Positions 27,438 through 37,697 of a stretch of 64,000 bases of DNA are shown here, piece by piece; the stretch's first letter is position 1, and the number at the start of each line of letters is the position of its first letter. The notes beneath the pieces were generated by a model that was not told where the DNA came from, did not search any database, and worked only from the letters and a program-made list of their open reading frames with translations. Where the stretch lies: contig CAVORD010000001.1 in the NCBI GenBank assembly GCA_963698535.1, forward strand, positions 930,001 to 994,000, written 5' to 3'. Source of the stretch: CAVORD01 sp963698535. GTDB lineage: Bacteria; Bacteroidota; Bacteroidia; Bacteroidales; VadinHA17. The position numbers and the translations under genes are program-made.

Positions 27438-28025
27438 ATGAGCCAGTTAGCTAATTTTACAAAAGGATTCATCAAGGAAAACCCCGTTTTTGCGCTATTC
27501 CTTGGTATGTGCCCTACACTTGGTGTAACCACCTCGGCAATCAACGGTATAGGAATGGGCCTGGCGACAACATTCGTCCTGGTGATGTCGAATATAGTTG
27601 TAACCCTCGTAAAGGACTTCATACCCGATAAGGTTAGGATCCCGTCGTTCATAGTAATTATCGCATCGTTCGTAACGATCGTTGAATTGACAATGCAGGC
27701 TTATCTGCCGTCCCTCTTCGAATCGTTGGGTCTCTTCATCCCTCTTATTGTGGTAAACTGTATCGTCCTCGGAAGGGCAGAAGCCTTCGCCTCCAAGAAC
27801 AATTTTATCTCATCGGCTATCGATGGTCTGGGAATGGGCCTTGGCTTCACCGTTGCTCTGCTCCTGCTGGGAAGTGTGAGAGAACTCCTTGGTTCCGGAT
27901 CATTCTTCGGTCAGAAACTGATCGAAGGCGATGGAATGCTGGTGTTCGTACTTGCTCCCGGAGCATTTATTGCCCTGGGGTATCTTATTGTACTGGTAAG
28001 AAAGCTTAACCGTAAAACAACCTGA
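27438..28025 (+). CDS. rnfE: Rnf complex subunit E
   Basis: A membrane subunit of about 195 residues with six hydrophobic segments, member of the NqrD/RnfE family. It begins MSQLANFTKGFIKENPVFAL, shows the paired half-repeat GMCPTLGVTTSAINGIGMG, and contains VNCIVLGRAEAFASKN with the conserved Cys that coordinates the intramembrane iron centre. The GTG at 27432 is in frame, but the ATG at 27438 fits the family and lies behind an AAAAGGG site. It is followed by rnfA after 2 bases. Confidence 0.96.
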   Translation: MSQLANFTKGFIKENPVFALFLGMCPTLGVTTSAINGIGMGLATTFVLVMSNIVVTLVKDFIPDKVRIPSFIVIIASFVTIVELTMQAYLPSLFESLGLFIPLIVVNCIVLGRAEAFASKNNFISSAIDGLGMGLGFTVALLLLGSVRELLGSGSFFGQKLIEGDGMLVFVLAPGAFIALGYLIVLVRKLNRKTT

Positions 28026-28027
28026 TC

Positions 28028-28600
28028 ATGGAATATGTAATTATCATAATATCAGCCGTCTTTGTCAATAATATTGTTCTCTCCAAATTTTTGGGTATTT
28101 GCCCTTTTATTGGAGTCTCAGGTAAAATAGAAACTGCGGCAGGAATGGCCGGTGCCGTTACATTTGTTCTTACACTGGCAACTATTGTGACATACCTGAT
28201 TCAGCACTTTATACTGGTACCGTTTGGCATAACTTTCATGCAAACTATAACCTTTATACTTGTTATTGCTGCTCTTGTACAGCTGGTTGAGATCGTGCTT
28301 AAGAAAGTAAGCCCGTCTCTTTATCAGGCCCTGGGTATCTTTCTTCCCCTCATTACAACCAACTGTGCAGTTCTTGGTGTTGCAATTCTTGCAGTACAGA
28401 ATGACTATAACCTGATACAGAGTACTGTTTTTGCCTTTGCCAACAGTCTTGGATTTGGACTGGCTCTGATAATCTTTGCCGGTCTGAGAGAGCACATGGA
28501 ACTTGCAACAATTCCCAGGCAGTTCCGGGGGGTACCAATAGCTTTTATCGTAGCGGGATTACTTGCCATGGCCTTTATGGGATTTGCCGGTATAGTGTAG
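28028..28600 (+). CDS. rnfA: Rnf complex subunit A
   Basis: A 190-residue, six-helix membrane subunit of the NqrE/RnfA family, homologous to RnfE but inserted in the opposite topology. Landmarks are VNNIVLSKFLGICPFIGVSG, containing one conserved Cys, and TTNCAVLGVAILAVQND, containing the other. The C-terminal GLREHMELATIPRQFRGVPI is standard. It closes the cluster in the order rseC-B-C-D-G-E-A, all on one strand with short gaps or overlaps. Confidence 0.97.
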   Translation: MEYVIIIISAVFVNNIVLSKFLGICPFIGVSGKIETAAGMAGAVTFVLTLATIVTYLIQHFILVPFGITFMQTITFILVIAALVQLVEIVLKKVSPSLYQALGIFLPLITTNCAVLGVAILAVQNDYNLIQSTVFAFANSLGFGLALIIFAGLREHMELATIPRQFRGVPIAFIVAGLLAMAFMGFAGIV

Positions 28601-28712
28601 TGTCTGGATACGGTTATTAAGAAATGGAAAGCTGAGGGTGACGGATAATTCCCCTTAAATTCCCTTTTTGCGATCCAGCCAGCCATTTTTTTTGGTTACT
28701 TAGTATCCGAGA

Positions 28713-29231
28713 ATGAATTCAGAACAGAGTTTAAACTACTATTCAATACTTGGCCTCACACCGGGAGCCGGTATCGACAGCATTAAGAAGGCCTACAGGG
28801 CTAAAGCAAGACAATTCCATCCGGATATTAATCACACAAGCGGAGCCTCTGATATGTTTATTCTCGTTAACGAGGCTTATGAATATCTGTTGGCATTACC
28901 ATTCTACAGTACAGAGCCGATAAAGAATTATGACATAGAATGGCAGGAAAGGAGGAGGCAGGAGGCCAAAGAAAGAGGATACAGGTACGCTAAAAAAAGT
29001 TATGAGGATTTTACAAAAACCAATAATTACAAGTCGGCAAGAATTTATGACTTTATTACCATCCTTATAGCCTTTACAATTGCGGTGATAATGATCTCAA
29101 TGAGCCTCTATGGCTATTTCTGGCAACTGGCGGCAGCAAAAACAGATCTGGAAAAACCATCATTGCCAATTATGCTGATTACCCTTACCACAGGACTGAC
29201 TTTTCCTCTCCTTTTCTATTTTGTATCTTAG
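28713..29231 (+). CDS. J-domain protein with C-terminal membrane helices
   Basis: A 172-residue DnaJ-like co-chaperone. The N-terminal J domain (about residues 8-65) reads LNYYSILGLTPGAGIDSIKK, with the Hsp70-stimulating HPD at 36-38 (QFHPDINH). A charged helical linker (WQERRRQEAKERGYRYAKKS) leads to two C-terminal hydrophobic segments, FITILIAFTIAVIMISMSLY and LPIMLITLTTGLTFPLLFYF. There is no G/F region or zinc domain. It should recruit DnaK to the cytoplasmic membrane, with unknown clients. It stands 112 bases after rnfA. Confidence 0.87.
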   Translation: MNSEQSLNYYSILGLTPGAGIDSIKKAYRAKARQFHPDINHTSGASDMFILVNEAYEYLLALPFYSTEPIKNYDIEWQERRRQEAKERGYRYAKKSYEDFTKTNNYKSARIYDFITILIAFTIAVIMISMSLYGYFWQLAAAKTDLEKPSLPIMLITLTTGLTFPLLFYFVS

Positions 29232-29269
29232 CTCCTATATCAGTACTCAGCGAAAAATCAGAAACAGAT

Positions 29270-29746
29270 ATGCGAAAAATAAGTAATCCATATGACCCGG
29301 GGGTAAGCCGGTGCTTCGGATGCAGCGACTCGAATCCAATAGGGTTGAAACTTAGATTCTATGAAGAGAACGGTAAATTCTTCGCCGACTGGGAACCGAC
29401 GGAGCAGTATACCGGTTTTGTTAACCTTCTGCATGGAGGTATTGCGGCAACTCTGCTTGACGAAATAGGTGCATGGTTTACCTCTGTTATCTGTGGTACG
29501 GCATGTGTCACTAGTTCATTGAATGTCAAATACCTAAAACCTGTTTATATCTCAAGAGGAACTATTAAACTTACTGCCGAAATGGAGAGTGAAACCGATA
29601 GGGAGGCCATTGTTGAGTGTAAGCTTTATGACGGAGAGGGGAACCTCTGCGTTACCTCCTCAGGTACCTTCTTTAAGTTCCCTGAGGCCATTGCACGCAG
29701 GAAATACTTCTATCCTGGAAAAGAGGCATTTTATAAGGATCTATAA
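29270..29746 (+). CDS. PaaI-type hotdog-fold thioesterase
   Basis: A 158-residue hotdog-fold protein. It starts with a CFGCSDSNPIGLKLRF segment, a feature of PaaI-like thioesterases with an N-terminal cysteine pair. The core is FVNLLHGGIAATLLDEIGAWF, with HGG and the catalytic acidic residue in LLDE, and later SLNVKYLKPVYISRGTIKL. It presumably hydrolyses an acyl-CoA in the cytoplasm; the acyl group is not predictable. The gene is followed by the phosphoesterase gene after 11 bases, suggesting a shared transcript. Confidence 0.9.
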   Translation: MRKISNPYDPGVSRCFGCSDSNPIGLKLRFYEENGKFFADWEPTEQYTGFVNLLHGGIAATLLDEIGAWFTSVICGTACVTSSLNVKYLKPVYISRGTIKLTAEMESETDREAIVECKLYDGEGNLCVTSSGTFFKFPEAIARRKYFYPGKEAFYKDL

Positions 29747-29757
29747 ACTTAATAGCC

Positions 29758-30681
29758 ATGCTGCTTAAACCGATCTCTGCACTGATAATCTATTTCCTGT
29801 CATCTTTTTTTAGCCCTGCCGGTCAGGGACATATTGATGACCCTTTCGCTATGTCTGCGCAATCAGAGCCGATCCTGACATTTGGCATTTTTACCGATCT
29901 CCAATATTGCGATTGTGATCCTCAGGGAACGAGATACTACAGAAACAGCCTCAGGAAGGGTGAAGAAGCATTTTCTCTCTTCAAGGATGAAGGTGTAAGC
30001 TTCGTCATAAACCTTGGGGATCTGATTGACCGATATCCGGAATCATTCAATCCGCCACTGGAATTAATAGCAAATTCAGGTTTGAAAGTTCACCATTGCC
30101 CGGGAAATCATGACAGATTTTCAAACAGGGCTGATAACAAGAAGATACCTGGCTTTTTGACAGAGAATCCCTACTATTCGTTTACTGAAAAAGGAATAAG
30201 GTTCATTATCCTTGACGCTACGGATATATCGGCATTATCCTATTCTTCAAGGAAGAAAAAGGAAGCTGAGGCTATGATTGAAACAATAAAGCTTTCCGGC
30301 GGAATTAATGGTGAGGTCTATAACGGAGCTTTGGGGAAAGGTCAGCTTGACTGGTTTAAGTCGGAATTGAATATTGCGGAGAAGGCCGGAGAGAAAGTAC
30401 TCATATTTTGTCACAATCCTGTTTGGCCGGAAAGTGAATACACACTGCTCAATAGTACTGATATCCTGGGTATTATGGCGGACTATGACAATATCATTGC
30501 CTGGTTCTGTGGCCATCACCATTCCGGCAACTATGGAAATAAGAACCTGGTACACTTTGTGAACCTCCGGGGAATGGTAGAGACAGAAGAGTCAAATAGT
30601 TTTGCCCTTGTGGAGGTATATCATAATAAACTATGGATAAAGGGGTTCGGAAGGGAAAGGAATCAGATCCTTGCCTACTGA
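29758..30681 (+). CDS. Exported calcineurin-like metallophosphoesterase
   Basis: A 307-residue phosphoesterase. An N-terminal hydrophobic segment (ISALIIYFLSSFFSPAGQG) is a probable signal peptide. The dimetal motifs are in order: GIFTDLQYCDCD, INLGDLIDRYPE, PGNHDRF, IFCHNPVWPES and WFCGHHHSGNYG. The layout is that of ADP-ribose/CDP-alcohol-type or acid phosphatase-like proteins, so the substrate is open. Its last 7 bases overlap the 3' end of the convergent SiaC-like gene. Confidence 0.9.
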   Translation: MLLKPISALIIYFLSSFFSPAGQGHIDDPFAMSAQSEPILTFGIFTDLQYCDCDPQGTRYYRNSLRKGEEAFSLFKDEGVSFVINLGDLIDRYPESFNPPLELIANSGLKVHHCPGNHDRFSNRADNKKIPGFLTENPYYSFTEKGIRFIILDATDISALSYSSRKKKEAEAMIETIKLSGGINGEVYNGALGKGQLDWFKSELNIAEKAGEKVLIFCHNPVWPESEYTLLNSTDILGIMADYDNIIAWFCGHHHSGNYGNKNLVHFVNLRGMVETEESNSFALVEVYHNKLWIKGFGRERNQILAY

Positions 30682-31052
30682 GCTATCTCAACAAAATTGA
30701 ATTCAACATCCAGTACCGAAGCGAAATACTCGCCTCTCTCCAGGATATCATCATCGCCCTGCTCATAAAACCAGTTTATAATAAACCGGCTGTGCTTCAG
30801 GGTAACATAAGTAACCTTCTGCAACAGAAGAACAATATATTTAGCACTGGCGCTGTTGAAATACTCGAGCGAAATGTCAATATGTGTTATATCGGAGGGT
30901 GTTTCAATGTAACCATCTACCCAGTTAAGCATAGGCTCCCAGAAATCGGCCGCATTCTCGTGAATGGAGCGGCCTGATATCCTGATCATTCCGGAGGGAT
31001 CCAGAATGACCTCAGGAGTATTCTTAGTGGCAGGAATTCTTACATCTAGCAT
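30675..31052 (-). CDS. SiaC-like (DUF1987) regulatory phosphoprotein
   Basis: About 125 residues of the DUF1987/SiaC family, a fold like an anti-sigma-factor antagonist. The ATG at 31052 gives MLDVRIPATKNTPEVILDPS, which matches the family start; the frame is open to 31085 but lacks support. The central block ISGRSIHENAADFWEPMLNWV and DISLEYFNSASAKYIVLLLQ contain the conserved serine/threonine site that SiaB-type kinases phosphorylate. In Pseudomonas, SiaC activates a diguanylate cyclase. No siaA, siaB or cyclase gene is nearby, so its partner here is unknown. Confidence 0.9.
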   Translation of the reverse strand: MLDVRIPATKNTPEVILDPSGMIRISGRSIHENAADFWEPMLNWVDGYIETPSDITHIDISLEYFNSASAKYIVLLLQKVTYVTLKHSRFIINWFYEQGDDDILERGEYFASVLDVEFNFVEIAQ

Positions 31053-31274
31053 TTTCAAATTTTCTTCCCCCAGAAACATATGCAATTTATGTTCTAATTC
31101 TTCCTAACTATTTACCCTATTCATCAAGCTACTTCCCTTCAGCAAAGCGAGAACGATCGGAAGCCACTGAAGGAGTGTTTTATTACAATTAACATATGAA
31201 TGTGATAATGATTCCCCAATCTTATCAATTACCCGATGTATCGGTCTTCAAAATTTATAAAGAACAAATTTCCT
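31053..31274. other. Intergenic region between siaC-like gene and tsaD
   Basis: About 220 AT-rich bases with no open frame or clear hairpin. It must hold the SiaC-like promoter, but no convincing box is seen. Confidence 0.4.
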
Positions 31275-32294
31275 TTACAGATTATACCTTGCCAAAGGAG
31301 TGATATTCTGACCGGTAAAATCGCTGCTAATATATTTATAATATCCATTAATTGCAATCATTGCCGCATTATCTGTTGTAAATCTCCTTGAAGGAATAAA
31401 TACATTCCAACCTCTTGATATTCCCTCACTTATCAGCTTCTTTTGTATTCCTGAATTTGCAGATACTCCTCCGGCAATAGCGATTTCCTTTATTCCTGAC
31501 TCTTGTGATGCCTTAATCAGCTTTTCAAGAAGAATATCAATGATTGTCTTTTGCAGCGATGCACACAAGTCGGCCCTATTATTTTCTATGAACAAAGGTT
31601 CTTCAGCGACCATATCCCGCAGGAAATAGAGAAAATTGGTCTTCAGCCCGCTAAAGCTGAAATCGAGACCGGAAATCCTTGGTTTGGAAAATTTGAAACG
31701 CAGTTCGTTTCCCTCGGCAGAGTACTGGTCAATATATGGTCCGCCAGGGTAAGGGAAACCCATCACCTTGGCACACTTATCAAAGGCCTCTCCGGCAGCA
31801 TCATCGGTAGTGCTACCCATGAGCTCCATCGAGTCATAATTTTTAACAAGTAATATCTGTGTATGGCCTCCGGAGATCAGCAGGCACAAAAACGGGAATG
31901 ACGGCTGCCTGTTTTCACCTCCCTCCTCCTTAATAAAATGTGCCAGAACATGAGCCTGAAGATGGTTCACCTCAATGAGGGGTATTTTACTGGCCAGGGC
32001 GAATCCTTTTGCAAAAGAGGTACCTACCAGCAGGCTCCCTAACAGTCCGGGTCCACGGGTAAAGGCAACAGCATCAATTTCACTGGCCTTCACTCCTGCT
32101 TCCAACAGAGCCATGTCGACAACAGGGACAATATTTGCCTGATGGGCACGGCTGGCCAGTTCAGGTACCACCCCTCCGTATTTCCTGTGAATATCCTGAT
32201 CGGCAATAAGATTAGACAAAATATAACCATCTCTTACCACCGCTGCTGATGTATCGTCGCAAGACGATTCTATGCCCAAAATGGTTACCGCCAT
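31275..32294 (-). CDS. tsaD: tRNA N6-adenosine threonylcarbamoyltransferase TsaD
   Basis: Transfers the threonylcarbamoyl group to A37 of ANN-decoding tRNAs, as part of the TsaBDE system. The 339 residues begin MAVTILGIESSCDDTSAAVV, the universal TsaD/Kae1 start. Metal-binding histidines sit in EVNHLQAHVLAHF. Further landmarks are LLISGGHTQILLV, DDAAGEAFDKCAKVMGFPYP, SGLKTNFLYFL and IAGGVSANSGIQ. Length is standard. It is divergent from tamB with a 61-base gap, an arrangement often seen in Bacteroidota. Confidence 0.98.
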   Translation of the reverse strand: MAVTILGIESSCDDTSAAVVRDGYILSNLIADQDIHRKYGGVVPELASRAHQANIVPVVDMALLEAGVKASEIDAVAFTRGPGLLGSLLVGTSFAKGFALASKIPLIEVNHLQAHVLAHFIKEEGGENRQPSFPFLCLLISGGHTQILLVKNYDSMELMGSTTDDAAGEAFDKCAKVMGFPYPGGPYIDQYSAEGNELRFKFSKPRISGLDFSFSGLKTNFLYFLRDMVAEEPLFIENNRADLCASLQKTIIDILLEKLIKASQESGIKEIAIAGGVSANSGIQKKLISEGISRGWNVFIPSRRFTTDNAAMIAINGYYKYISSDFTGQNITPLARYNL

Positions 32295-32355
32295 TCTTAT
32301 TTGAAATTACACTATTTTTGAAGTAATTTGGTTCACTATTTGCATAGTATCCCGG

Positions 32356-35300
32356 ATGGGCAAAAGTATTAAAAAAAGATATAAACTCATTATTATCGGT
32401 GCCACAGCAGTGGCTCTTCTGTTTGTTCTGTCATATTACCTGTTGCAGAGTGCCTCAATACAAACATATATTGTAAGGGTACTCACATCTAAAATCTCAG
32501 AAAATATAAAATCAACCATCAGGGTAGATCGCGTCTCTTTTTCCTTTTTCAACAAATTATCCGCTGAAAATATCCTGATCCTTGACCAGCATAATGACAC
32601 ATTGCTCTTTACACCAAAGGCATCGGTAACGCTGCGAAGTTATTCAAGGAAAGAAAAGTCGATCGGGTTCGGAAAGCTTGAATTATTTGATCCTACCATC
32701 AAATTCATTACCGACAGTTCAGGACAGATGAACCTGACCTGGTACCTGGATTTTCTTAAAAGTGACAAGGTAAAGAATGATTCCACCACCATGAAGGTAT
32801 CGATCAATCAGGTTGATATAAGAAACGGGAAATTCGCAATAATCAATAAATCTGTCAGCCCGAAAGTAATGGGAAGTATGATAGACTTCTCAGATATGCG
32901 TTTTGAAGAGATCAATGCTATAGCAGAGGATTTCACTCTTGATGATGGACTCCTCTATTTTTCTATCCATGGCATTTCTATGAGAGAGAAGAGAGGACTC
33001 ACCATCTCCAGGTTTACGAGTAATATGGTAATAGAGCCTACAAGGATCACCTTTGGCAATCTCCATCTGATCACCCGGAATTCCGAAATAAAATCGCCTA
33101 AAATAGTACTTACCGGTAGTGAGCAGACAGGTTTCAGTGATTTTACCAACAGGGTTAAAATGGATATAACTCTTGAATCAAGCAGCATATCCACTGCCGA
33201 CATTATCTATTTTATTCCCGTTGAAAATATTGGCAGCAAGAATATAAAGATCGCAGGTGAGATATCAGGGGCGGTGAGTGAACTAAAGGGCAGGAACATT
33301 TCATTGAGTTATGGTGAGAATACTTCGCTGGCTTTCGAGTTCGACTTCTCAGGTTTACCTGATATTGAAAATACTTTTATGTTCCTCAATGTAACCTCTC
33401 TTACCAGCAGCTATATCGACCTTGCGACGCTTGATCTGATGAAGTTTGATAAAAAAAACTCATTGGAAGATCTTATCAAAAGCGCTGGCAAATTCTCATT
33501 CAGAGGCAAATTCACCGGATTTACCACCGATTTTGTTACTTATGGCAGGTTGGTCACCGATGTTGGAACAATAAGCACCGACCTTTCTCTGAGACCCGGA
33601 GGTCAGGGGAAATTTACATATAAAGGATCACTCGTCGGATCGGCCCTTAATGCAGGAAGGATTACCAACAATATGGATCTGCTTGGTTTATTGAGTCTGA
33701 ATGTTAAGATAGATGGCAAAACCACCTCATTTGAAGATTTCAGTGCAAATCTGAGTGGAAAGATTGATAGTATAGAATTAAAGGGGTACACATACAGGAA
33801 TGTTTCACTTGATGGTAATTTCGCGAACAAGGCCTGGGATGGTTCTCTTAAGATTTCCGAGCCAAATATTGACATGGATCTTCTCGGTCGCTTTCTCCTC
33901 GACAAGGCTTTACCTGAATTCGATTTTACACTTAACCTCCTTCATGCCAACCTCAACAAATTAAACCTCTCCAAAGAAGATACCACCTCTACCCTCTCCG
34001 TGCTTATGACCTCCAACTTTTCCGGCAATAGCATTGATAACCTGCGAGGAGAGATAAAGCTTCTTAATTCAACCATGACAAGATATGGGAATAAGCTTGA
34101 TGTTTATGATTTTACTTTAACGGCCCAGCCTGAAGAGATGGTCCCTACCCTTGTTCTGAGAACCGATTTTTTAGACCTTGACCTTAAGGGAAAATATAAG
34201 TTTGCAAGCATTGGCACAACAGCAAAATTCCTTATTTCCAGAATTATTCCATCCCTCAGTACACCAGGTTCTGCCCTTTCTGTTCCCGAGGGCAATGAAT
34301 TTACCTTCGATGCTGTTTTCAAGGAGACAGGCGAGCTTAACAGATTTCTGAGAACTAATCTCGAACTCGCCCGCAACAGTCATCTATGGGGCAATATAAG
34401 TGCCTCAGGACCTGTAAATATAAGTTTTACATCACCGGCGATCTCCCTGAATCAGAACACCATTAAGAATATGAACCTCCGACTTGATCTTAAGGATACG
34501 GTCATCAACACCTCAGTGTCCACCGATATGGTACTGATCAGTAACAGGATCGAACTGGATGGATTCTCCATTAAGATCGATGGTGTCCCCGACAATCTGT
34601 TGCTCGAAATGTTATGGGATAATGAACAGGCCACAGAGAACAGCGGAGCTATTGAGCTGACAGGCCGATTCAGCAGGCTCGAAAATGCCGGTCCTACTTT
34701 GGATATTAACCTTCTACCTTCAGAAGTAGTTTTGAGGAACAACACCTGGGATCTGCTTCCTGCAACCGTTCACATCGACAGTACTTCACTCAACTTCAGC
34801 AACTTATTCATCAGAAACAAAAATAACTTCTACTCGTTAAATGGCAGACTTTCACAGGATCCAACAGATAGTCTTACCATCGAGATGAAGGGGATAGACC
34901 TGAAGCTTCTGAACTACATGAATAACGAAAACCTTCAGGGAAGTGCTGATCAAATCCCCCTCTCCCTGGCGGGTATACTTAATGGTAATATAGTTCTTAA
35001 GGATGTATATAAGGACCTCCGGTTTGAAGCAAATGTTTCCGTAACCGATTTCTCATTCCTGGAACAGGAGTATGGACTCCTGTCTATTTCATCGGTATGG
35101 GATCCATGGCGGAAACTGGCAATGCTGTCGGCGGGAAATGATTACAATGGCCTGAACTTTTTCAATATCAACGGTCACTACGACCCTGAATCAAAGGATA
35201 TTCAGCTGGATGCCATTTTGAAGAAGATGCCCGTTAATATTCTTAATCCCCTACTGAAAGCATTTGCCAGTAATATCGCCGGTTATGCGTCCGGGAAGGT

Positions 35301-36817
35301 AAGGTTAACAGGCACGCCCGCCACAATAAATGTCAATGGGGCAATATTTGCAGAAGACGGCTCAATGAAAGTCGACTATCTGCAGACGGTATACCGGTTT
35401 GCCGATAGTATCCGTTTCAGGGACGATGGTATATACTTCAATAACGTCAGCATATTTGATGAACGCAATAATGTTGCCCGCGTAAACGGAAAGGTAGGAC
35501 ACCGGTATTTCAGGGATTATAGTGTTGACCTGCGTTTTAACGCCGATAACTTTATGGGACTTAATACCCGGCAGAAGGATAATGAACTGTTTTACGGCAC
35601 TGCATTTGCAAACGGTGTAATAAATATTAAGTCGAGCAACAACATCCTGAATTTCAACATCTCAGCCAAAACAGGAAGGAATACCCGATTCTTTGTGCCA
35701 CTGAACTTCGGTACTGAGCTTTCCGATTACTCCTTTATCACATTTGTTGGCAGTGAAACCGCCTCAGGCTCAAAATTGAATATCCCTGTCAACCAGCAGG
35801 TCCAGACCACCACTACCGGGATCCAATTGAATTTTGACCTGGAGGTGACCCCTGATGCAGAAGTTCAGCTTATACTTGACTCCAAGGCGGGTGATGTGAT
35901 GAGGGGCCGGGGAACGGGTAAACTCAATATAAATCTTGACAGCAAGGGCGAATTTAAGATCTCCGGAGTATATACTGTGGAAGATGGCGATTATCTTTTC
36001 ACCCTCGGCAATATCCTGAATAAGAGATTCTCTGTTGAGAACGGAGGAACAATTACATGGGATGGAAGTGTGACAGATGCCATAATTGATATGAAAGCCA
36101 TTTATAAGACTAAAGCTTCACTTTATGATATTCTCCAGGATGAAGCCTTCAGGGAAAGAATCCCGGTGGAGTGTCATCTTGATCTTAGCGACAAGCTTAT
36201 TAATCCTGTGATCGGCTTCAACATCTATCTGCCTACTGCCGACGAAGAGACACGTACCTATCTGAGGAATGCGATCAACACGGAGGAAGAGATGAGCCGG
36301 CAGTTTCTCTACCTTGCTGGTAATGAACAGTTTCTACCCCGATCCGGCATACTCATCCTCGCCTGTATCGGCTTCAACAGGTACTTCTGCCATGGGTGTT
36401 ACAACAACGGAAATGCTTTCTAATCAGCTCAGTAACTGGCTGTCTCAGATAAGTAACGATTTCGATGTTGGTTTTACCTATCGTCCGGGAACAGAGATAT
36501 CCACTCAGGAAGTTGAGGTTGCATTTTCGACCCAGATCCTTAATGACAAGGTTGTGATAAACGGGAATTTCGACGTTGGCGGAAACGGATCAACAAGCAG
36601 CAGTACTTCAAATATTTCAGGTGCCTTTGACGTTGAGTATAAGCTGACCGAGAAACTGAGGCTTAAAGTATTTAACAGGGCCAATGACAATATCCTGTAC
36701 GAAACATCACCATATACACAGGGTGTCGGTATCTTTTTCAGGCGCGACTTTGACAGGTTAAAAGACCTTTTTATCAAGAGGAATAAGGGGGAGATGAAGA
36801 AAGAGGAGGAGGAATAA
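32356..36817 (+). CDS. tamB: TamB-type translocation/assembly module protein (frame disrupted)
   Basis: A very large envelope-spanning protein of the TamB/AsmA-like (DUF490) family, implicated in outer-membrane protein insertion or lipid transport. It opens with a single N-terminal anchor (LIIIGATAVALLFVLSYYLL). More than 1000 residues of repeating beta-strands then form a lipid-groove structure. The C-terminal DUF490 domain includes VQLILDSKAGDVMRGRGTGK and GEFKISGVYTVEDGDYLFTL. The frame breaks near 36316; removing one base of the TT run (36314-36315) joins RQFLYLLVMNSFYPDP and gives about 1486 residues ending at 36817. Confidence 0.92.
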
Positions 36818-36998
36818 CCAGGGACTCCTATATTAAAAGAGAAATATTACCTGAGAATTGGCTTCACTATTATAATAGAATCAAGGAAATGTCGTTTTTT
36901 TTATAACTTCGCCATGATAATGATGGCAGGTTTTGCTGAGAATGAGGATAATAAACCTGTTAAAGCATCTTAATAATTAAATAAAAAACCTTTAAAAC

Positions 36999-37691
36999 AT
37001 GATTTTAAGCAATTTCTTGATGGCTGTTCCACAAGCTCTTCCTGCAGCAGGAGATCAGGCAGGTAAAGTAACTTTATCCTTTTGGAATCTGGCATTAAAA
37101 GGTGGCTGGGTAATGGTACCCATCCTGGTTCTCTCTTTTATTGCCATATATATCTTTGTGGAACGTTATTACGTCATAAGCAAGGCAAACAAGGAGGATA
37201 TGAACTTTATGAACAGAATAAAGGACTATATCTCCGACGGAAAGATAGATGCTGCACTTTCACTGTGCCGTTCAACAGACAGCCCTGCCGCCAGAATGGT
37301 AGAAAAGGGAATATCAAGGCTGGGAAGGCCGCTTAATGATGTGAGCGCCGCGATAGAAAACGTAGGAAAACTTGAGGTTTATAAACTGGAGAAAGCGATA
37401 CCAACATTGGCAACAACTGCAGGTGCAGCGCCCATGATCGGTTTCCTTGGTACCGTAATAGGAATGATAGAGGCATTTTATGATATGTCAAATGCCGGAA
37501 ACAATATTGATGTTTCACTTCTGAGTAATGGAATATATACCGCTCTTGTAACTACCGTGGCAGGGTTAATAGTTGGTATTCTTGCCTATTTTGCATACAA
37601 TATCCTTGTTGTGAAAGTTGAAAAAGTCATCTTCAGACTTGAGGCGACATCTACTGAATTTATGGACATACTTAATGAACCAGCAAAATAG
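36999..37691 (+). CDS. exbB: ExbB/TolQ family proton channel
   Basis: The 230-residue channel subunit of the TonB energising complex. Three membrane helices are visible: GWVMVPILVLSFIAIYIFVE, LATTAGAAPMIGFLGTVIGM and LVTTVAGLIVGILAYFAYNI. The family block GFLGTVIGMIEAFYDMSNAG is clear. An N-terminal extension (MILSNFLMAVPQALPAAGDQ) may be a signal-like segment, common in the phylum. exbD follows after 6 bases. The 180-base gap upstream contains TAACTTCG, a weak -7-like match. Confidence 0.95.
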   Translation: MILSNFLMAVPQALPAAGDQAGKVTLSFWNLALKGGWVMVPILVLSFIAIYIFVERYYVISKANKEDMNFMNRIKDYISDGKIDAALSLCRSTDSPAARMVEKGISRLGRPLNDVSAAIENVGKLEVYKLEKAIPTLATTAGAAPMIGFLGTVIGMIEAFYDMSNAGNNIDVSLLSNGIYTALVTTVAGLIVGILAYFAYNILVVKVEKVIFRLEATSTEFMDILNEPAK

Positions 37692-37697
37692 AGAGTA

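Noticed and set aside
32295..32355. TAnnTTTG-like box TATTTTTG at 32313 as the tamB promoter
   Set aside because: The only nearby TTG is about 9 bases upstream, too close for a -33 element, and several similar AT-rich matches overlap; not strong enough to list.
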